Shown: positions 34,246 through 42,660, counted from the stretch's first letter. The stretch: 64,000 nucleotides of DNA from Candidatus Nitrospira neomarina (GCF_032051675.1 NZ_CP116968.1:3651001-3715000), one strand, 5' to 3'. Notes: a model not told the origin generated them from the sequence alone. Translations and numbers: made by a program.

Positions 34246-35002
34246 CGACCCAGCTGTACGTCGATCACGTCCATCACACCAGAGTCAGGGTGGGAGACGT
34301 CGATCTCTCCCGCCTGCGACGTCGGCGATTATTGTCTTTGCGAAGGCACCGGTTGCCGGTCAAGTCAAAACACGCCTATGTCCGCCTCTCACGCCTGATG
34401 AGGCAGCCAGTCTCCACGGCAGTCTCGTCTTAGATATCCTGGAGCGATGCCAATCGCTCAAGGGCTATGATCGCATCCTGGCCGGAACGCCCTCTCCCCA
34501 TCATCCCTTCTTTCGGGCCATGGAGGCTCGATTCAAAATTCCGGTCTGGGATCAAATAGGGAACGATCTGGGGACTCGCATGGCATCAGCATTCAAACAA
34601 GCGCTCGGTTCCCCATATCGTTCGGTTGTGGTGATTGGAACCGACATTCCCGGCATAAATGGTCCGCTTCTTATAACGGCACTAGACAGTCTTCACGATC
34701 ATGATGTCGTGTTAGGCCCCACCATGGATGGCGGGTATTATTTAATCGGGCTGCGCACTCACGTGCCGGAACTGTTTGAGAATATACCGTGGTCCACGGA
34801 GCAGGTATATGCTCTTACAGAGCAGAAGATAAAGACGCTGGGCCTATCGTTAAAAATCCTACCGAAACTTCGTGATCTTGATACGGTGGAGGATCTTCAC
34901 ATGTGTATCCGGGATTCGAAAGATCGGCAGAATCAGATGTTTTCTTCTCGCACCAAAAATGTGTTGCAGGAGTTGGCCAAGCGATTGACCAACCGCGAAT
35001 AA
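34229..35002 (+). CDS. DUF2064 nucleotidyl/glycosyltransferase, TIGR04282 arsenosugar-type
   Basis: 257 aa. Signature blocks: AIIVFAKAPVAGQVKTRLCP (a sugar-nucleotide-transferase-like start), VVVIGTDIPGINGPLLITAL, VVLGPTMDGGYYLIGLR and the ending LPKLRDLDTVEDLHM. This is the rSAM/selenodomain-associated transferase 1 family. The first 30 residues are basic and Ser/Pro-rich and overlap the previous gene by 17 bp; the true start could be internal. Product unknown; arsenosugar or another modified sugar is suggested only by the family name. Confidence 0.9.
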   Translation: MTPSGNDPAVRRSRPSHQSQGGRRRSLPPATSAIIVFAKAPVAGQVKTRLCPPLTPDEAASLHGSLVLDILERCQSLKGYDRILAGTPSPHHPFFRAMEARFKIPVWDQIGNDLGTRMASAFKQALGSPYRSVVVIGTDIPGINGPLLITALDSLHDHDVVLGPTMDGGYYLIGLRTHVPELFENIPWSTEQVYALTEQKIKTLGLSLKILPKLRDLDTVEDLHMCIRDSKDRQNQMFSSRTKNVLQELAKRLTNRE

Positions 35003-35065
35003 GGGAATAATCATTCTTTTTGAATGACGGGAGTGTCGGCACGAGTACCACAGGAGAAATGAGAA

Positions 35066-35800
35066 ATGATTGACCGTGTGGCGTTGATCACCGGCGGGGC
35101 CAGAGGAATTGGACGGGGTATCGCGCTGGACCTGGCGGACAAAGGTTGGAGGGTGGCTCTTTGCTATCGTACCAGTCAGCAGGAAGCTGAGGAAGTCAAA
35201 CGTGGCATCGAGGGACGGGGTGGAAAGGCGTTGGCCATTCAATGTGATGTCTCCGACCCTGTTGCGGCAACACAGCTTGTTCAGCAGGTGGAAGGTGCCT
35301 GGGGAAAGATTGATACGCTCATTAACGGGGCCGGGCCTTACCATCGCATCTCACTGTTTGAGGAAACTGTTGAGGGATGGTCGGACATGTTCACAAATAA
35401 TCTCCACCCGATTTTTTACCTCGCGAAGGCCGTGGCGCCGGGGATGAAAGCCAGAAAATCTGGCCGCATCATTTCGTTCAGCATGGCCAACGCGGACAAA
35501 ATGGAAGCCCAACCGCATGTGACCGCCCATTATATAGCTAAAGCCGGCGTGCTCATTCTTACCAGGACCCTGGCGAAAATGTTGGCCCCGGATGGCATCA
35601 CCGTGAATGCGATTTCACCGGGATTTATCGATTCCGGGAGCGCGCCACCGGGAGAGCTGGATGGTATGGCTAAGAAAATTCCGGCAGGATATATTGGGCA
35701 GGTTGAGGATACCGTGCAAGCCGTTCGTTATTTCCTATCTGACGAAGCTCGATACGTGACGGGAGCCAATCTGCACGTGAGCGGTGGCTGGGGAATCTAG
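35066..35800 (+). CDS. Short-chain dehydrogenase/reductase with an atypical active-site spacing
   Basis: 244 aa. Classical NAD(P) fingerprint ALITGGARGIGRGIALDLAD and LINGAG; QCDVSDPVA fits the adenine-ring pocket. The C-terminal EARYVTGANLHVSGGWGI is standard. In the active site the sequence reads TAHYIAKAGV: the lysine is preceded by Y at -3 and H at -4, whereas classical SDRs have Tyr at -4 (YxxxK). Ser in IISFSMAN is further from the Tyr than normal. It resembles pteridine reductase or FolM-type relatives. It may be catalytically altered or use a shifted Tyr. Last gene of the plus-strand run; Shine-Dalgarno AGGAG is 9 bp upstream. Confidence 0.88.
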   Translation: MIDRVALITGGARGIGRGIALDLADKGWRVALCYRTSQQEAEEVKRGIEGRGGKALAIQCDVSDPVAATQLVQQVEGAWGKIDTLINGAGPYHRISLFEETVEGWSDMFTNNLHPIFYLAKAVAPGMKARKSGRIISFSMANADKMEAQPHVTAHYIAKAGVLILTRTLAKMLAPDGITVNAISPGFIDSGSAPPGELDGMAKKIPAGYIGQVEDTVQAVRYFLSDEARYVTGANLHVSGGWGI

Positions 35801-35976
35801 AGTGTTTAATCAGTTTGAAACAACCGGATAGCGAATTAGAAGGTTTCTTCAATGCGGTCATTCCCGGCATTTTTTATCGGGAATCCATCCGAGGTTTTTT
35901 CCCAAAAACAGTTGTTGGTAGGTGAAACACGTGAACGTGGTTACCCAACTTTAGTGGGCACGAGATTTTTGGTGAT

Positions 35977-36161
35977 GCCGGGGTTCGGCCCGGCAGCCGA
36001 GCCACTTTTGTTTAGGCAAAAGTAGCCAAAACCATTGACGCCCAGTTCGGCATTATTGGAGGGACGGACGCAGGATGGGGAGCGGACCAACTCGCTACGC
36101 TCAAACAAGGCCCGCCAGTTAATAAGAGCGTCCGACCCGAGGGCCGAACTGCAGGCGTCGG
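35977..36161. repeat. Folded dispersed repeat, copy 2
   Basis: Matches 14374-14565 in the same orientation. Hairpins: GCCGGG/CCCGGC; ACTTTTG (36004-36010) with CAAAAGT (36017-36023), extended by G-C and C-G pairs; GACGCC (36037-36042) with GGCGTC (36154-36159), continuing as CAGTTCGGC (36043-36051) with GCCGAACTG (36143-36151); and inside these GGACGGACGC with GCGTCCGACC. Against copy 1 the helices differ at paired positions on both sides, keeping the pairing. Confidence 0.8.
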
Positions 36162-36350
36162 CTCTTGGTGCTATAGGATCCACAGGCAAAGATAATGGAA
36201 AAAGGCGGCGTAAATACGACCACACCTAATTTTAAAGCCGGTCGGTTCTTACTCTGCCATAAGGTTATTTTCCAAGCAGGCCTATTATCTTTGCGTCGAA
36301 TCCAGAAAGGCGTTCGAACTGACGAAGGGAATGGAGTTTGGAGAAAACGA

Positions 36351-36971
36351 ATGAAGTCCTGCTTGGGTGTGTTAGTGCTGGTTCTAGGTGTGATGGGGAT
36401 GGTGAGTAACGCATCTAGTGATATCGTTCGTCGGACTGACCGGCTCTTTTTTGCAGAGCCTATTCCCTGTCATGTCTATCTCAAGAGAAAGCAATCAGTC
36501 GAATCGAGTCCCAGCTATGTCCCTGGTTCATTTTTTCAAGTTAAAGTAGAGCTCCTCAGAATGGAGCCAGATGTCATCCGCATTAAACAGGTAAAAATTT
36601 ATATACAGGGACAGATGGACAGGGTTGGTATGCAGCAGCACCCCGAGTATGCTGAAAGACTCGCCTCCGCTCTTAAAAGTAAAGAAATTGAAGATAGGTA
36701 CAAGGTCCTCGTCCTCCATGTATTAGAGACGCTGGAAGGGCCAAGCCCTGGGGAAGAGATCGTCATTAGCGTTGACTTTAGAGGGATTAGGGGGTATCAA
36801 GCCATGATTGCAGGTAAAGCAAAGCTGTATGTGCTCGGCTACCAAGGGACTGACAGAAAGATTTATGGTATCACGGTCGATACGCAAGATCTCTATGAGA
36901 GGAATGATTGGTTTTTGACCACCTTGAAACAATGGGTCAGGTGGTTATTATCTGAATGTGACAATGTATAA
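36351..36971 (+). CDS. Exported hypothetical protein
   Basis: 206 aa from the ATG at 36351 (MKSCLGVLVLVLGVMGMVSN), preceded by GGAG; the frame is open to 36195 but runs into the repeat there. A signal peptide or lipobox-like start (hydrophobic LGVLVLVLGVMGMVSNA) is followed by a soluble domain with IPCHVYLKRKQSVESSPSYV, FFQVKVELLRMEPDVIRIKQ and VIISVDFRGIRGYQAMI-like strands. No family recognised. AT content is somewhat higher than in neighbouring genes, and the gene sits right after the dispersed repeat, so it may be an insertion. Confidence 0.65.
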   Translation: MKSCLGVLVLVLGVMGMVSNASSDIVRRTDRLFFAEPIPCHVYLKRKQSVESSPSYVPGSFFQVKVELLRMEPDVIRIKQVKIYIQGQMDRVGMQQHPEYAERLASALKSKEIEDRYKVLVLHVLETLEGPSPGEEIVISVDFRGIRGYQAMIAGKAKLYVLGYQGTDRKIYGITVDTQDLYERNDWFLTTLKQWVRWLLSECDNV

Positions 36972-37068
36972 GGTTTTGCCCTGGGGTCTTCTCATCGTGT
37001 CGCGGTGGAGGTGACGAATGGGAGGGAGAAGATAAAAAATTGAAAAATCATGTCAGCCTTCCCTTAGG

Positions 37069-37095
37069 AAAAAGGAAAAGAGGAGACTTCTCCTC
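37069..37095 (-). terminator. Rho-independent terminator after lipB
   Basis: On the minus strand the hairpin GAGGAGAAGTCTCCTC (37095 to 37080) follows the lipB stop directly and is succeeded by TTTTCCTTTTT. Confidence 0.75.
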
Positions 37096-37098
37096 GAT

Positions 37099-37803
37099 TT
37101 AGGTCTGTGATGATTCCAATTTTTTCTCGGTCCATTCTATTCCGAAAAGATCCGAAAAATGAGTTGCCACTTGTTCTCGTACATGTGCACCATCTACCAG
37201 TTTGTTAAGTAGTTTCTCCATTGATGTCATCACGCAATGGTCAATGCCACATGGTGTCAGCAACGTAAACGGTTGGAGATCGACGTTCACGTTTAAGGCA
37301 AATCCGTGCATGGTCACTCCACGGGAAATCCGTACGCCGATGGAGGCAATTTTTTCCATGCACCGGGCGGATGTGTTCACCCACACTCCCCGAAACGATT
37401 CGTGACGACATCCGGCAATCCCCCATTCCGCTAATGTGCGAATTAGGACCTCCTCTAATTGCTGGACATAGATTTTGGGACCGGGACAGAAATTGCGAAG
37501 TCGTAAAATAGGATATCCAATTATCTGTCCGGGGCCATGATAGGTCACGGATCCGCCTCGCCCGGTCTGATGAAGGTGGACCCCCATGTGCTGCAGTTCG
37601 GTCCAGCGAGGCTCCCAATGTTCAGACTTGGTTGTTCGTCCCAATGTGATGACAGGTTCGTGTTCGGTCAAGACCAATGTGTCGGGCCGACGGTCCTCAA
37701 GACGTTGGGTGACCAGAGACTGTTGAAGTTCCAAGGCTTCCGCATAGAGTAGCCGCGGAAACGTCAGCACCATTCCCGGTTGTCGAGAATCGGCAAAAGC
37801 CAT
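37099..37803 (-). CDS. lipB: Octanoyl-[acyl carrier protein]:protein N-octanoyltransferase
   Basis: Transfers octanoate from ACP to lipoyl domains, the first step of lipoate assembly. The protein has 234 aa. Signatures: TLGRTTKSEHW, QTGRGGSVTYHGPGQIIGYP, KIASIGVRISRGVTMHGFAL with NVNVDL, and the acyl-enzyme cysteine in LLTPCGIDHCVMTSM. The catalytic Lys (KIASIG) and Cys are in place. ybgC lies 12 bp upstream and the CARF gene 18 bp above that, all on the minus strand, so a three-gene transcript is likely, ending at the terminator at 37069-37095. Confidence 0.95.
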   Translation of the reverse strand: MAFADSRQPGMVLTFPRLLYAEALELQQSLVTQRLEDRRPDTLVLTEHEPVITLGRTTKSEHWEPRWTELQHMGVHLHQTGRGGSVTYHGPGQIIGYPILRLRNFCPGPKIYVQQLEEVLIRTLAEWGIAGCRHESFRGVWVNTSARCMEKIASIGVRISRGVTMHGFALNVNVDLQPFTLLTPCGIDHCVMTSMEKLLNKLVDGAHVREQVATHFSDLFGIEWTEKKLESSQT

Positions 37804-37815
37804 AGGAATGCGATC

Positions 37816-38220
37816 TCAGGAGGAAGTGAACCCTAGGGGGAGGCCCAGGACTTTCAGGATAGGAGGCGGGAGGCGTTTGATTCTGCCGTTTGTATCCACG
37901 GCCACAAGGGTTGCCGATCCTTCCACGACCAATCTTTTGCTGGTGCGATCTTTGATGACATGGGAAAACGTGAGAGACGTTCGTCGATCGGCCGCGACCG
38001 TCGTCTCGACCTCCAGGATGTCTCCATAGGTGGCGGCTGATCGATAGGAAAGTTCAGCGCGTATCACGCGAAATTCAGTTCCTTCTTGTATTAATGCGGC
38101 AACCGACAGGCCATGGTTATCCAAGTAATGCGTTCGGGCTCGTTCAAAGTATTTTAGATAGTTGGCGTAATAGACGACTCCTCCACAATCTGTATCTTCA
38201 TAATAGACCCGTACCTCCAT
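37816..38220 (-). CDS. ybgC: YbgC-type acyl-CoA thioesterase
   Basis: 134 aa hot-dog-fold thioesterase. The active-site block YYEDTDCGGVVYYANYLKYF holds the catalytic Asp (EDTD) and the Y-A-N-Y-L signature; YRSAATYGDILEVETTVA and VVEGSATLVAVD follow. YbgC hydrolyses short-chain acyl-CoA or acyl-ACP and is usually linked to the Tol-Pal system, which is not seen here. It is located between lipB and the CARF gene with very small gaps. Confidence 0.93.
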   Translation of the reverse strand: MEVRVYYEDTDCGGVVYYANYLKYFERARTHYLDNHGLSVAALIQEGTEFRVIRAELSYRSAATYGDILEVETTVAADRRTSLTFSHVIKDRTSKRLVVEGSATLVAVDTNGRIKRLPPPILKVLGLPLGFTSS

Positions 38221-38238
38221 TCCGCCCGGTCGCCTCCC

Positions 38239-39501
38239 CTACACATTCATGGTTGGAAATTCTGGAAGGTCGGTGGGAGCCACGCCACTTAATTTTATCA
38301 CCAGGTCATAGAGCTGGTGGTGGCGTTCGGGTTTAATGGGTTCAAATCCGTAACCCAGTAGGGCATGATCGGCGGCATCAAATAAGGATTTCATTTTAGA
38401 CCAATCCGTGACAAAGCGTTGCCCCATGGGATCTCCAAGGGCAGCCAACGCCTGAAATTGCGCCTGTAAAGGAAGGCGGTATTTCCCGTCAATTTCATTC
38501 AGATATTGCCTGCGACAGGTTTCTCGCAGGTCCTCAGGGAGTTGCTCGAGGTTCACATCCCAACTTTTCAAGTGATACTGGGTATACAAACGGGATTGAG
38601 CAAAGCCTTCCAAGGCTCGAAGGAGGACGTGAGTGGCAACTTCCAGATCACGCCCGCGATCTCCACGGCGTTTTGCCCATGCCAATAAGTCGAGAGCCAC
38701 GGCAGGCTTAATATCTTTCGAATCCAGCACAATTCGTTCAAGGAACGAGAGGTTTGCTTTGAGGAGGTGAATGAGGCGATCCATGCCCGGCGGTCCGCCC
38801 CACACAGAGGCCAGTTCCAAGGCTTTGATTCCGCCTTTTAATTTTTCCCAGGCCGGACGATACAGGAGTTGATCCCACAGGCCATAGCCCTGCGCCACAT
38901 CGGCTAGGGCACGATAAAAGGGTTTCAGCCCGCCGCTGATTCGATGTTCCAACGTGTGAAACCCTTTAACGGCCGCATCATAAGAACCATGATTGAAATG
39001 GTAACAAGTCTCGTGTCGTAGATGCGGCGCTTCTTCGTCCCAAGGATTGGCAGAGGCTTCAGATTGCGACAACAATTTGGTGATCGCTTCGACGGCCTGG
39101 TCAGCAGATGGAAAAGGGTGGCCGGGAAACGACAACACTTTGGTGGAAAAGGGAAATCCTGTCAGCACCATGGCGGAGGCCATGCCAACGGTCGCGCTGG
39201 TAATATCAATCACCAGTTCCCCGGGCATCACGTTCCAGGTCGTTAACAAGGGGCCAAGTCCATGGGCCAGGGCTTTCTGGCATGCAGAAAAACTTTCAGG
39301 GGAAGGGGTGAAGATCCAGTCCCAACGCTGTGGCATGCGTGACAAGGCCGGAGGGATCTGAGATTCCACCACCTGTTTATGGGACTCATGCAGAAAAAAA
39401 CATACCATGTCAGGATTCAAGTGCCGCACAATGGCGATGGCGGACGAAGGGTCGGCTTGAATGGCGAGTAGGAGTGCTTTGGTGGGGATATGGGCACTCA
39501 C
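38239..39501 (-). CDS. Stand-alone CARF-domain protein of the Cas02710/TIGR02710 family
   Basis: 420 aa. The N-terminal CARF-like Rossmann domain reads KALLLAIQADPSSAIAIVRH, PDMVCFFLHESHK and ELVIDITSATVGMASAMVLT, where family members have a D-x-T-G-G-T-K-x-M ligand loop. The middle RISGGLKPFYRALADVAQGY with LWDQLLYRPAW and the C-terminal DLLAWAKRRGDRGRDLEVAT, VLLRALEGFAQSRLYTQYHL and SWDVNLEQLPEDLRE are typical of Cas02710. Near the end, family members carry an RNxSILAHG HEPN motif; here it reads ADHALLGYG, so the catalytic Arg and His appear to be Ala and Tyr. No CRISPR array or other cas gene is in the window. It probably shares a transcript with ybgC-lipB. Confidence 0.82.
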   Translation of the reverse strand: MSAHIPTKALLLAIQADPSSAIAIVRHLNPDMVCFFLHESHKQVVESQIPPALSRMPQRWDWIFTPSPESFSACQKALAHGLGPLLTTWNVMPGELVIDITSATVGMASAMVLTGFPFSTKVLSFPGHPFPSADQAVEAITKLLSQSEASANPWDEEAPHLRHETCYHFNHGSYDAAVKGFHTLEHRISGGLKPFYRALADVAQGYGLWDQLLYRPAWEKLKGGIKALELASVWGGPPGMDRLIHLLKANLSFLERIVLDSKDIKPAVALDLLAWAKRRGDRGRDLEVATHVLLRALEGFAQSRLYTQYHLKSWDVNLEQLPEDLRETCRRQYLNEIDGKYRLPLQAQFQALAALGDPMGQRFVTDWSKMKSLFDAADHALLGYGFEPIKPERHHQLYDLVIKLSGVAPTDLPEFPTMNV

Positions 39502-39637
39502 AATGGGTCGACTATATCATCGGTGGAGGAGCCCGGCAAGAAAACCGATGCTGGATATTATGCTCTCAACGGCGAATTCCGGTATTTCTCTTCGCACAGT
39601 GTGAAATTTGATTCCTATCCTGATAGAATCGGCCACG

Positions 39638-40219
39638 ATGAATATTGATGCGGTTATTCAAGCCTTTGAAACCAGTGCCGATGTCAAAAATGAATTTATC
39701 CGGACCCACGCGGAACGTGTCGTTGAAATTGGTCAATTGCTGATCCGTGCATTTCGTGAAGGCCGAAAGGTCTTGCTCTTTGGGAATGGTGGGAGTGCGA
39801 CGGATGCCTCGCATCTTGCCGCGGAGTTTGTTGGCCGGTATCGACGCGATCGAGATCCCCTTCCTGCCCTGGCATTGGCCTGTGATATGGCTGCCATTAC
39901 CTGTATTGCGAATGATTATGACTATACAGATATTTTCTCACGGCAAATAAAAGCGCATGGCCGCAAAGGGGATGTGGCTATTGCCATTAGCACCAGCGGA
40001 AACTCCCTAAACGTGATCCGTGGTGTGGAAGCGGCCACGGACAGTGGCCTTGTCACTATAGCCTGGACAGGCGCCACCGGGGGTAAAGTAGGAGATCTCG
40101 TCGATTATTGTTTTCGAGTCCCTTCTTCGGTGACGGCACGTATTCAAGAATGTCATATTACGCTGGGTCACGTGTTGTGCGAATTTATTGAAGAGCGTCT
40201 TTTTGGTGATCAGGGCTAA
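39638..40219 (+). CDS. gmhA: Phosphoheptose isomerase / SIS-domain protein
   Basis: Converts sedoheptulose 7-phosphate to D-glycero-D-manno-heptose 7-phosphate for LPS core heptose. 193 aa from the ATG at 39638 (MNIDAVIQAFETS); the frame is open to 39608. SIS-fold blocks: KVLLFGNGGSATDASHLAAE with FVGRY, CIANDYDYTDIFSRQI, DVAIAISTSGNSLNVIRGVE and IQECHITLGHVLCEFIEE (metal His and Glu). It overlaps the next gene by 32 bp, so they are co-translated. The remaining heptose genes are not in the window. Confidence 0.92.
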   Translation: MNIDAVIQAFETSADVKNEFIRTHAERVVEIGQLLIRAFREGRKVLLFGNGGSATDASHLAAEFVGRYRRDRDPLPALALACDMAAITCIANDYDYTDIFSRQIKAHGRKGDVAIAISTSGNSLNVIRGVEAATDSGLVTIAWTGATGGKVGDLVDYCFRVPSSVTARIQECHITLGHVLCEFIEERLFGDQG

Positions 40220-41183
40220 ATCATTGCCGACCGGTACGTCTCCGAAGCTGAATCTCGCCCGGCTTCGCACCTACCCGCTTCAGACTCGTCATTCCAAAGT
40301 GAAAATGGCGGATTTTGGTTCACCCTGGCAGCGTGCTGGTTCCTTTCAAGCCTTCCTTAAAACCTTACCGGATATTTTAGCTGGCAAAACGTTCAGGGCC
40401 GTGGTGACGGCGATCGTTGAGGCCCGGCGACGGGGAAAACCGGTGATTCTGGGCATGGGGGCCCATCCGACCAAGGTCGGTCTCAATCCCATTGTCGTGG
40501 ACCTGATGCGCAAGGGTGTGATTACTGCCGTGGCCATGAATGGAGCCGTCATTATTCATGATTTTGAGATAGCCTACCTGGGGCAAACCTCGGAGGAGGT
40601 CGAAGCCGAAATTGATTCCGGACGATTTGGCATGGCAGAAGACACGGGACGCATATTAAATGAGGCGATTGTGCAGGGATGGCAACAGGGTTTGGGCATT
40701 GGAGAAGCGGTCGGCCGGTATCTTTTGAAGTATCCCAGGCAATTTCCACATCGGCGAAGGAGTTTGCTGGCGGCCGGTGCGCAACTTGGTCTTCCGGTCA
40801 CGGTGCATGTGGCGATCGGGACCGATATTATTCACATGCATCCCCAGGCAAATGGTGAAGCGATTGGTGGCGGCTCGTTATTGGATTTTCGCAAGCTCGC
40901 CGCAGTGGTGTCGAAGATGGAAGGGGGCGTGTATATCAATTTGGGATCAGCGGTCATGATGCCTGAAGTCTTTCTCAAAACCGTAACGTTGGGGCGGAAC
41001 CTGGGACGAGCCTTAAAGCAGATCACGACGGTCAATATGGATTTTCTCCCCCATTACCGGCCGATGACCAACGTCGTCAAACGGCCAACGCAAAAAGGTG
41101 GAAAGGGTTATGCGCTGACCGGCCATCATGAATTGATGGTTCCGCTTTTGGCTGCAGCCGTACTGGAGGCGCTTGAGAGGTGA
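40188..41183 (+). CDS. Conserved protein of unknown function paired with gmhA
   Basis: Up to 331 aa. Family blocks I remember from homologues beside heptose or SIS genes: TYPLQTRHSKVKMADFGSPW, GKPVILGMGAHPTKVGLNPI, AMNGAVIIHDFEIAYLGQTS, GRFGMAEDTGRILNEA, VTVHVAIGTDIIHMHPQANG, EGGVYINLGSAVMMPEVFLK and GYALTGHHELMVPLLAA. It looks like an alpha/beta enzyme with many conserved Asp, His and Gly residues. A weak resemblance to deoxyhypusine-synthase-like Rossmann proteins is possible but unproven. Because the N-terminal block matches homologues, the start must be upstream of ATG 40305; I use ATG 40188, overlapping gmhA. Linkage suggests sugar-phosphate metabolism. Confidence 0.75.
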   Translation: MKSVFLVIRAKSLPTGTSPKLNLARLRTYPLQTRHSKVKMADFGSPWQRAGSFQAFLKTLPDILAGKTFRAVVTAIVEARRRGKPVILGMGAHPTKVGLNPIVVDLMRKGVITAVAMNGAVIIHDFEIAYLGQTSEEVEAEIDSGRFGMAEDTGRILNEAIVQGWQQGLGIGEAVGRYLLKYPRQFPHRRRSLLAAGAQLGLPVTVHVAIGTDIIHMHPQANGEAIGGGSLLDFRKLAAVVSKMEGGVYINLGSAVMMPEVFLKTVTLGRNLGRALKQITTVNMDFLPHYRPMTNVVKRPTQKGGKGYALTGHHELMVPLLAAAVLEALER

Positions 41184-41250
41184 GGCATCGGGTGGCTGCG
41201 ACTTTATTGATACGGGATAATCAAATGCGGGCTTAAGGAGGAGAATCCTC

Positions 41251-42660
41251 ATGAAAAAGAAAATTCTTATCGTCGATGATCATCCCGACATTGTCCTCAT
41301 GCTGACAGACCGTTTAGAGGCCCTGGGTTATGACACGATTTCCGCTGGAAATGGGCAAGAAGCGTTGGAGAAATATGAGCAGGACTTTCCTCACCTCATG
41401 TTGTTGGATTTAGAAATGCCACAGATGGCCGGCATGGAAGTGTTGCAACAATTAGCCAAAATGAGTGTGAAAAAAAATGGAGAGACTGATTCACAGACAT
41501 TTGGCGGAGGAGAGTGCCTCCCGCTGCCTGTGGTGGTCATGACGGCTCATGGCACAATTTCCAAAGCCGTTGAAGCCATGAAAGCCGGAGCGTATGACTT
41601 TCTCACGAAGCCTATTGAGCTGGACCATCTGGCCATTGTCCTCAAAAAGGTTCTCACGCGGGAAGCATTAGGACGGCAGATTGCCGCGTTACGCACGGAG
41701 GTGGAAAGCCGGTATAGCCAAATCGTGGGGAATAGTTCCCAGGTGCATTCAATGGTGGAGTTGGCGAAGCGGGCTGCCGAAGCTGATGCCACCGTGTTGC
41801 TGCTGGGAGAAAGCGGGACGGGGAAGGAGTTGTTTGCCCGGTCAATTCACCAATGGAGCGACCGGCGGGATATGCCGTTCAGTATCATCAATTGCGTGGC
41901 TCTCACGGAAACCCTCTTGGAAAACGAACTCTTTGGGCATGAAAAGGGGGCGTTTACCGGTGCAGACTCTCTCCAGAAAGGGAAAATCGAAGCCGCGGAT
42001 GGGGGAACCGTTTTCCTGGATGAAATTGGGGATATGCCGCTTGGGCTTCAGGCTAAATTACTCCGGGTGCTTCAGGATCATGAGTTTCCCCGGGTGGGTG
42101 GGACGCGATTGGTCCGCGTCAACATTCGGGTGATTGCGGCCACCAACAAGGATCTGAAGCGAGCGGTTAAAGAGAGGACCTTTCGGGAAGACCTGTATTT
42201 CCGGCTGAATGTCGTGAACTTGTTATTGCCACCATTGCGGGATCGTCCCGAGGATATCATTCCTCTTGCCGAACATTTTTTAGCCCGCCACATGCGGGAA
42301 ATGAAAAAACGGAAGCGGAGTTTTTCCAAGTCTGCCATTAAGACGATGCGATGCTACGCATGGCCCGGTAATATTCGGGAACTGGACAATGCGATTGCTC
42401 GAGCAGTGGTGTTGGGAGTAGAGGAAGAAATTTCTCCAGATCTCTTGGGCTTGGGGGGAGGAAGAGACGAAATCGATGAGATCGACAACCTCCCCTATCA
42501 TGAATCCCTGGACCGATTCGGTACCCGCATTCTGGAGCAGGCCATGCGTCGAAGCAACTGGAGCCAAACCAAAGCTTCAGAACTCCTTGGACTTCAACGC
42601 ACTTACCTCTCCCGCCTCCTCAAACAAAAAGGCATTCAGCAGGGGACTGAGAGTTCCTGA
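41251..42660 (+). CDS. Sigma-54-dependent response regulator (NtrC-type enhancer-binding protein)
   Basis: 469 aa with a strong AAGGAGGA upstream. REC domain: LIVDDHPDIVLML, phosphoacceptor LMLLDLEMPQMAG, MTAHGT and DFLTKP, with a hydrophilic insert (about residues 70-90) before VVVMTAHG. AAA+ domain: Walker A GESGTGKELFARSIHQW, the sigma-54 contact loop GAFTGA (in HEKGAFTGADSL), Walker B GGTVFLDEIGDMPL and FREDLYFRLNVV. The C-terminal Fis-type HTH is AMRRSNWSQTKASELLGLQR plus TYLSRLLKQ. All elements for activating sigma-54 promoters are intact. No kinase is directly beside it, but candidate sites and sigma-54 promoters lie within 15 kb. Confidence 0.95.
   Translation: MKKKILIVDDHPDIVLMLTDRLEALGYDTISAGNGQEALEKYEQDFPHLMLLDLEMPQMAGMEVLQQLAKMSVKKNGETDSQTFGGGECLPLPVVVMTAHGTISKAVEAMKAGAYDFLTKPIELDHLAIVLKKVLTREALGRQIAALRTEVESRYSQIVGNSSQVHSMVELAKRAAEADATVLLLGESGTGKELFARSIHQWSDRRDMPFSIINCVALTETLLENELFGHEKGAFTGADSLQKGKIEAADGGTVFLDEIGDMPLGLQAKLLRVLQDHEFPRVGGTRLVRVNIRVIAATNKDLKRAVKERTFREDLYFRLNVVNLLLPPLRDRPEDIIPLAEHFLARHMREMKKRKRSFSKSAIKTMRCYAWPGNIRELDNAIARAVVLGVEEEISPDLLGLGGGRDEIDEIDNLPYHESLDRFGTRILEQAMRRSNWSQTKASELLGLQRTYLSRLLKQKGIQQGTESS

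Noticed and set aside
38239-39501. A CRISPR array near the CARF gene
   Set aside because: No regularly spaced direct repeats were seen in the flanks or anywhere in the window.
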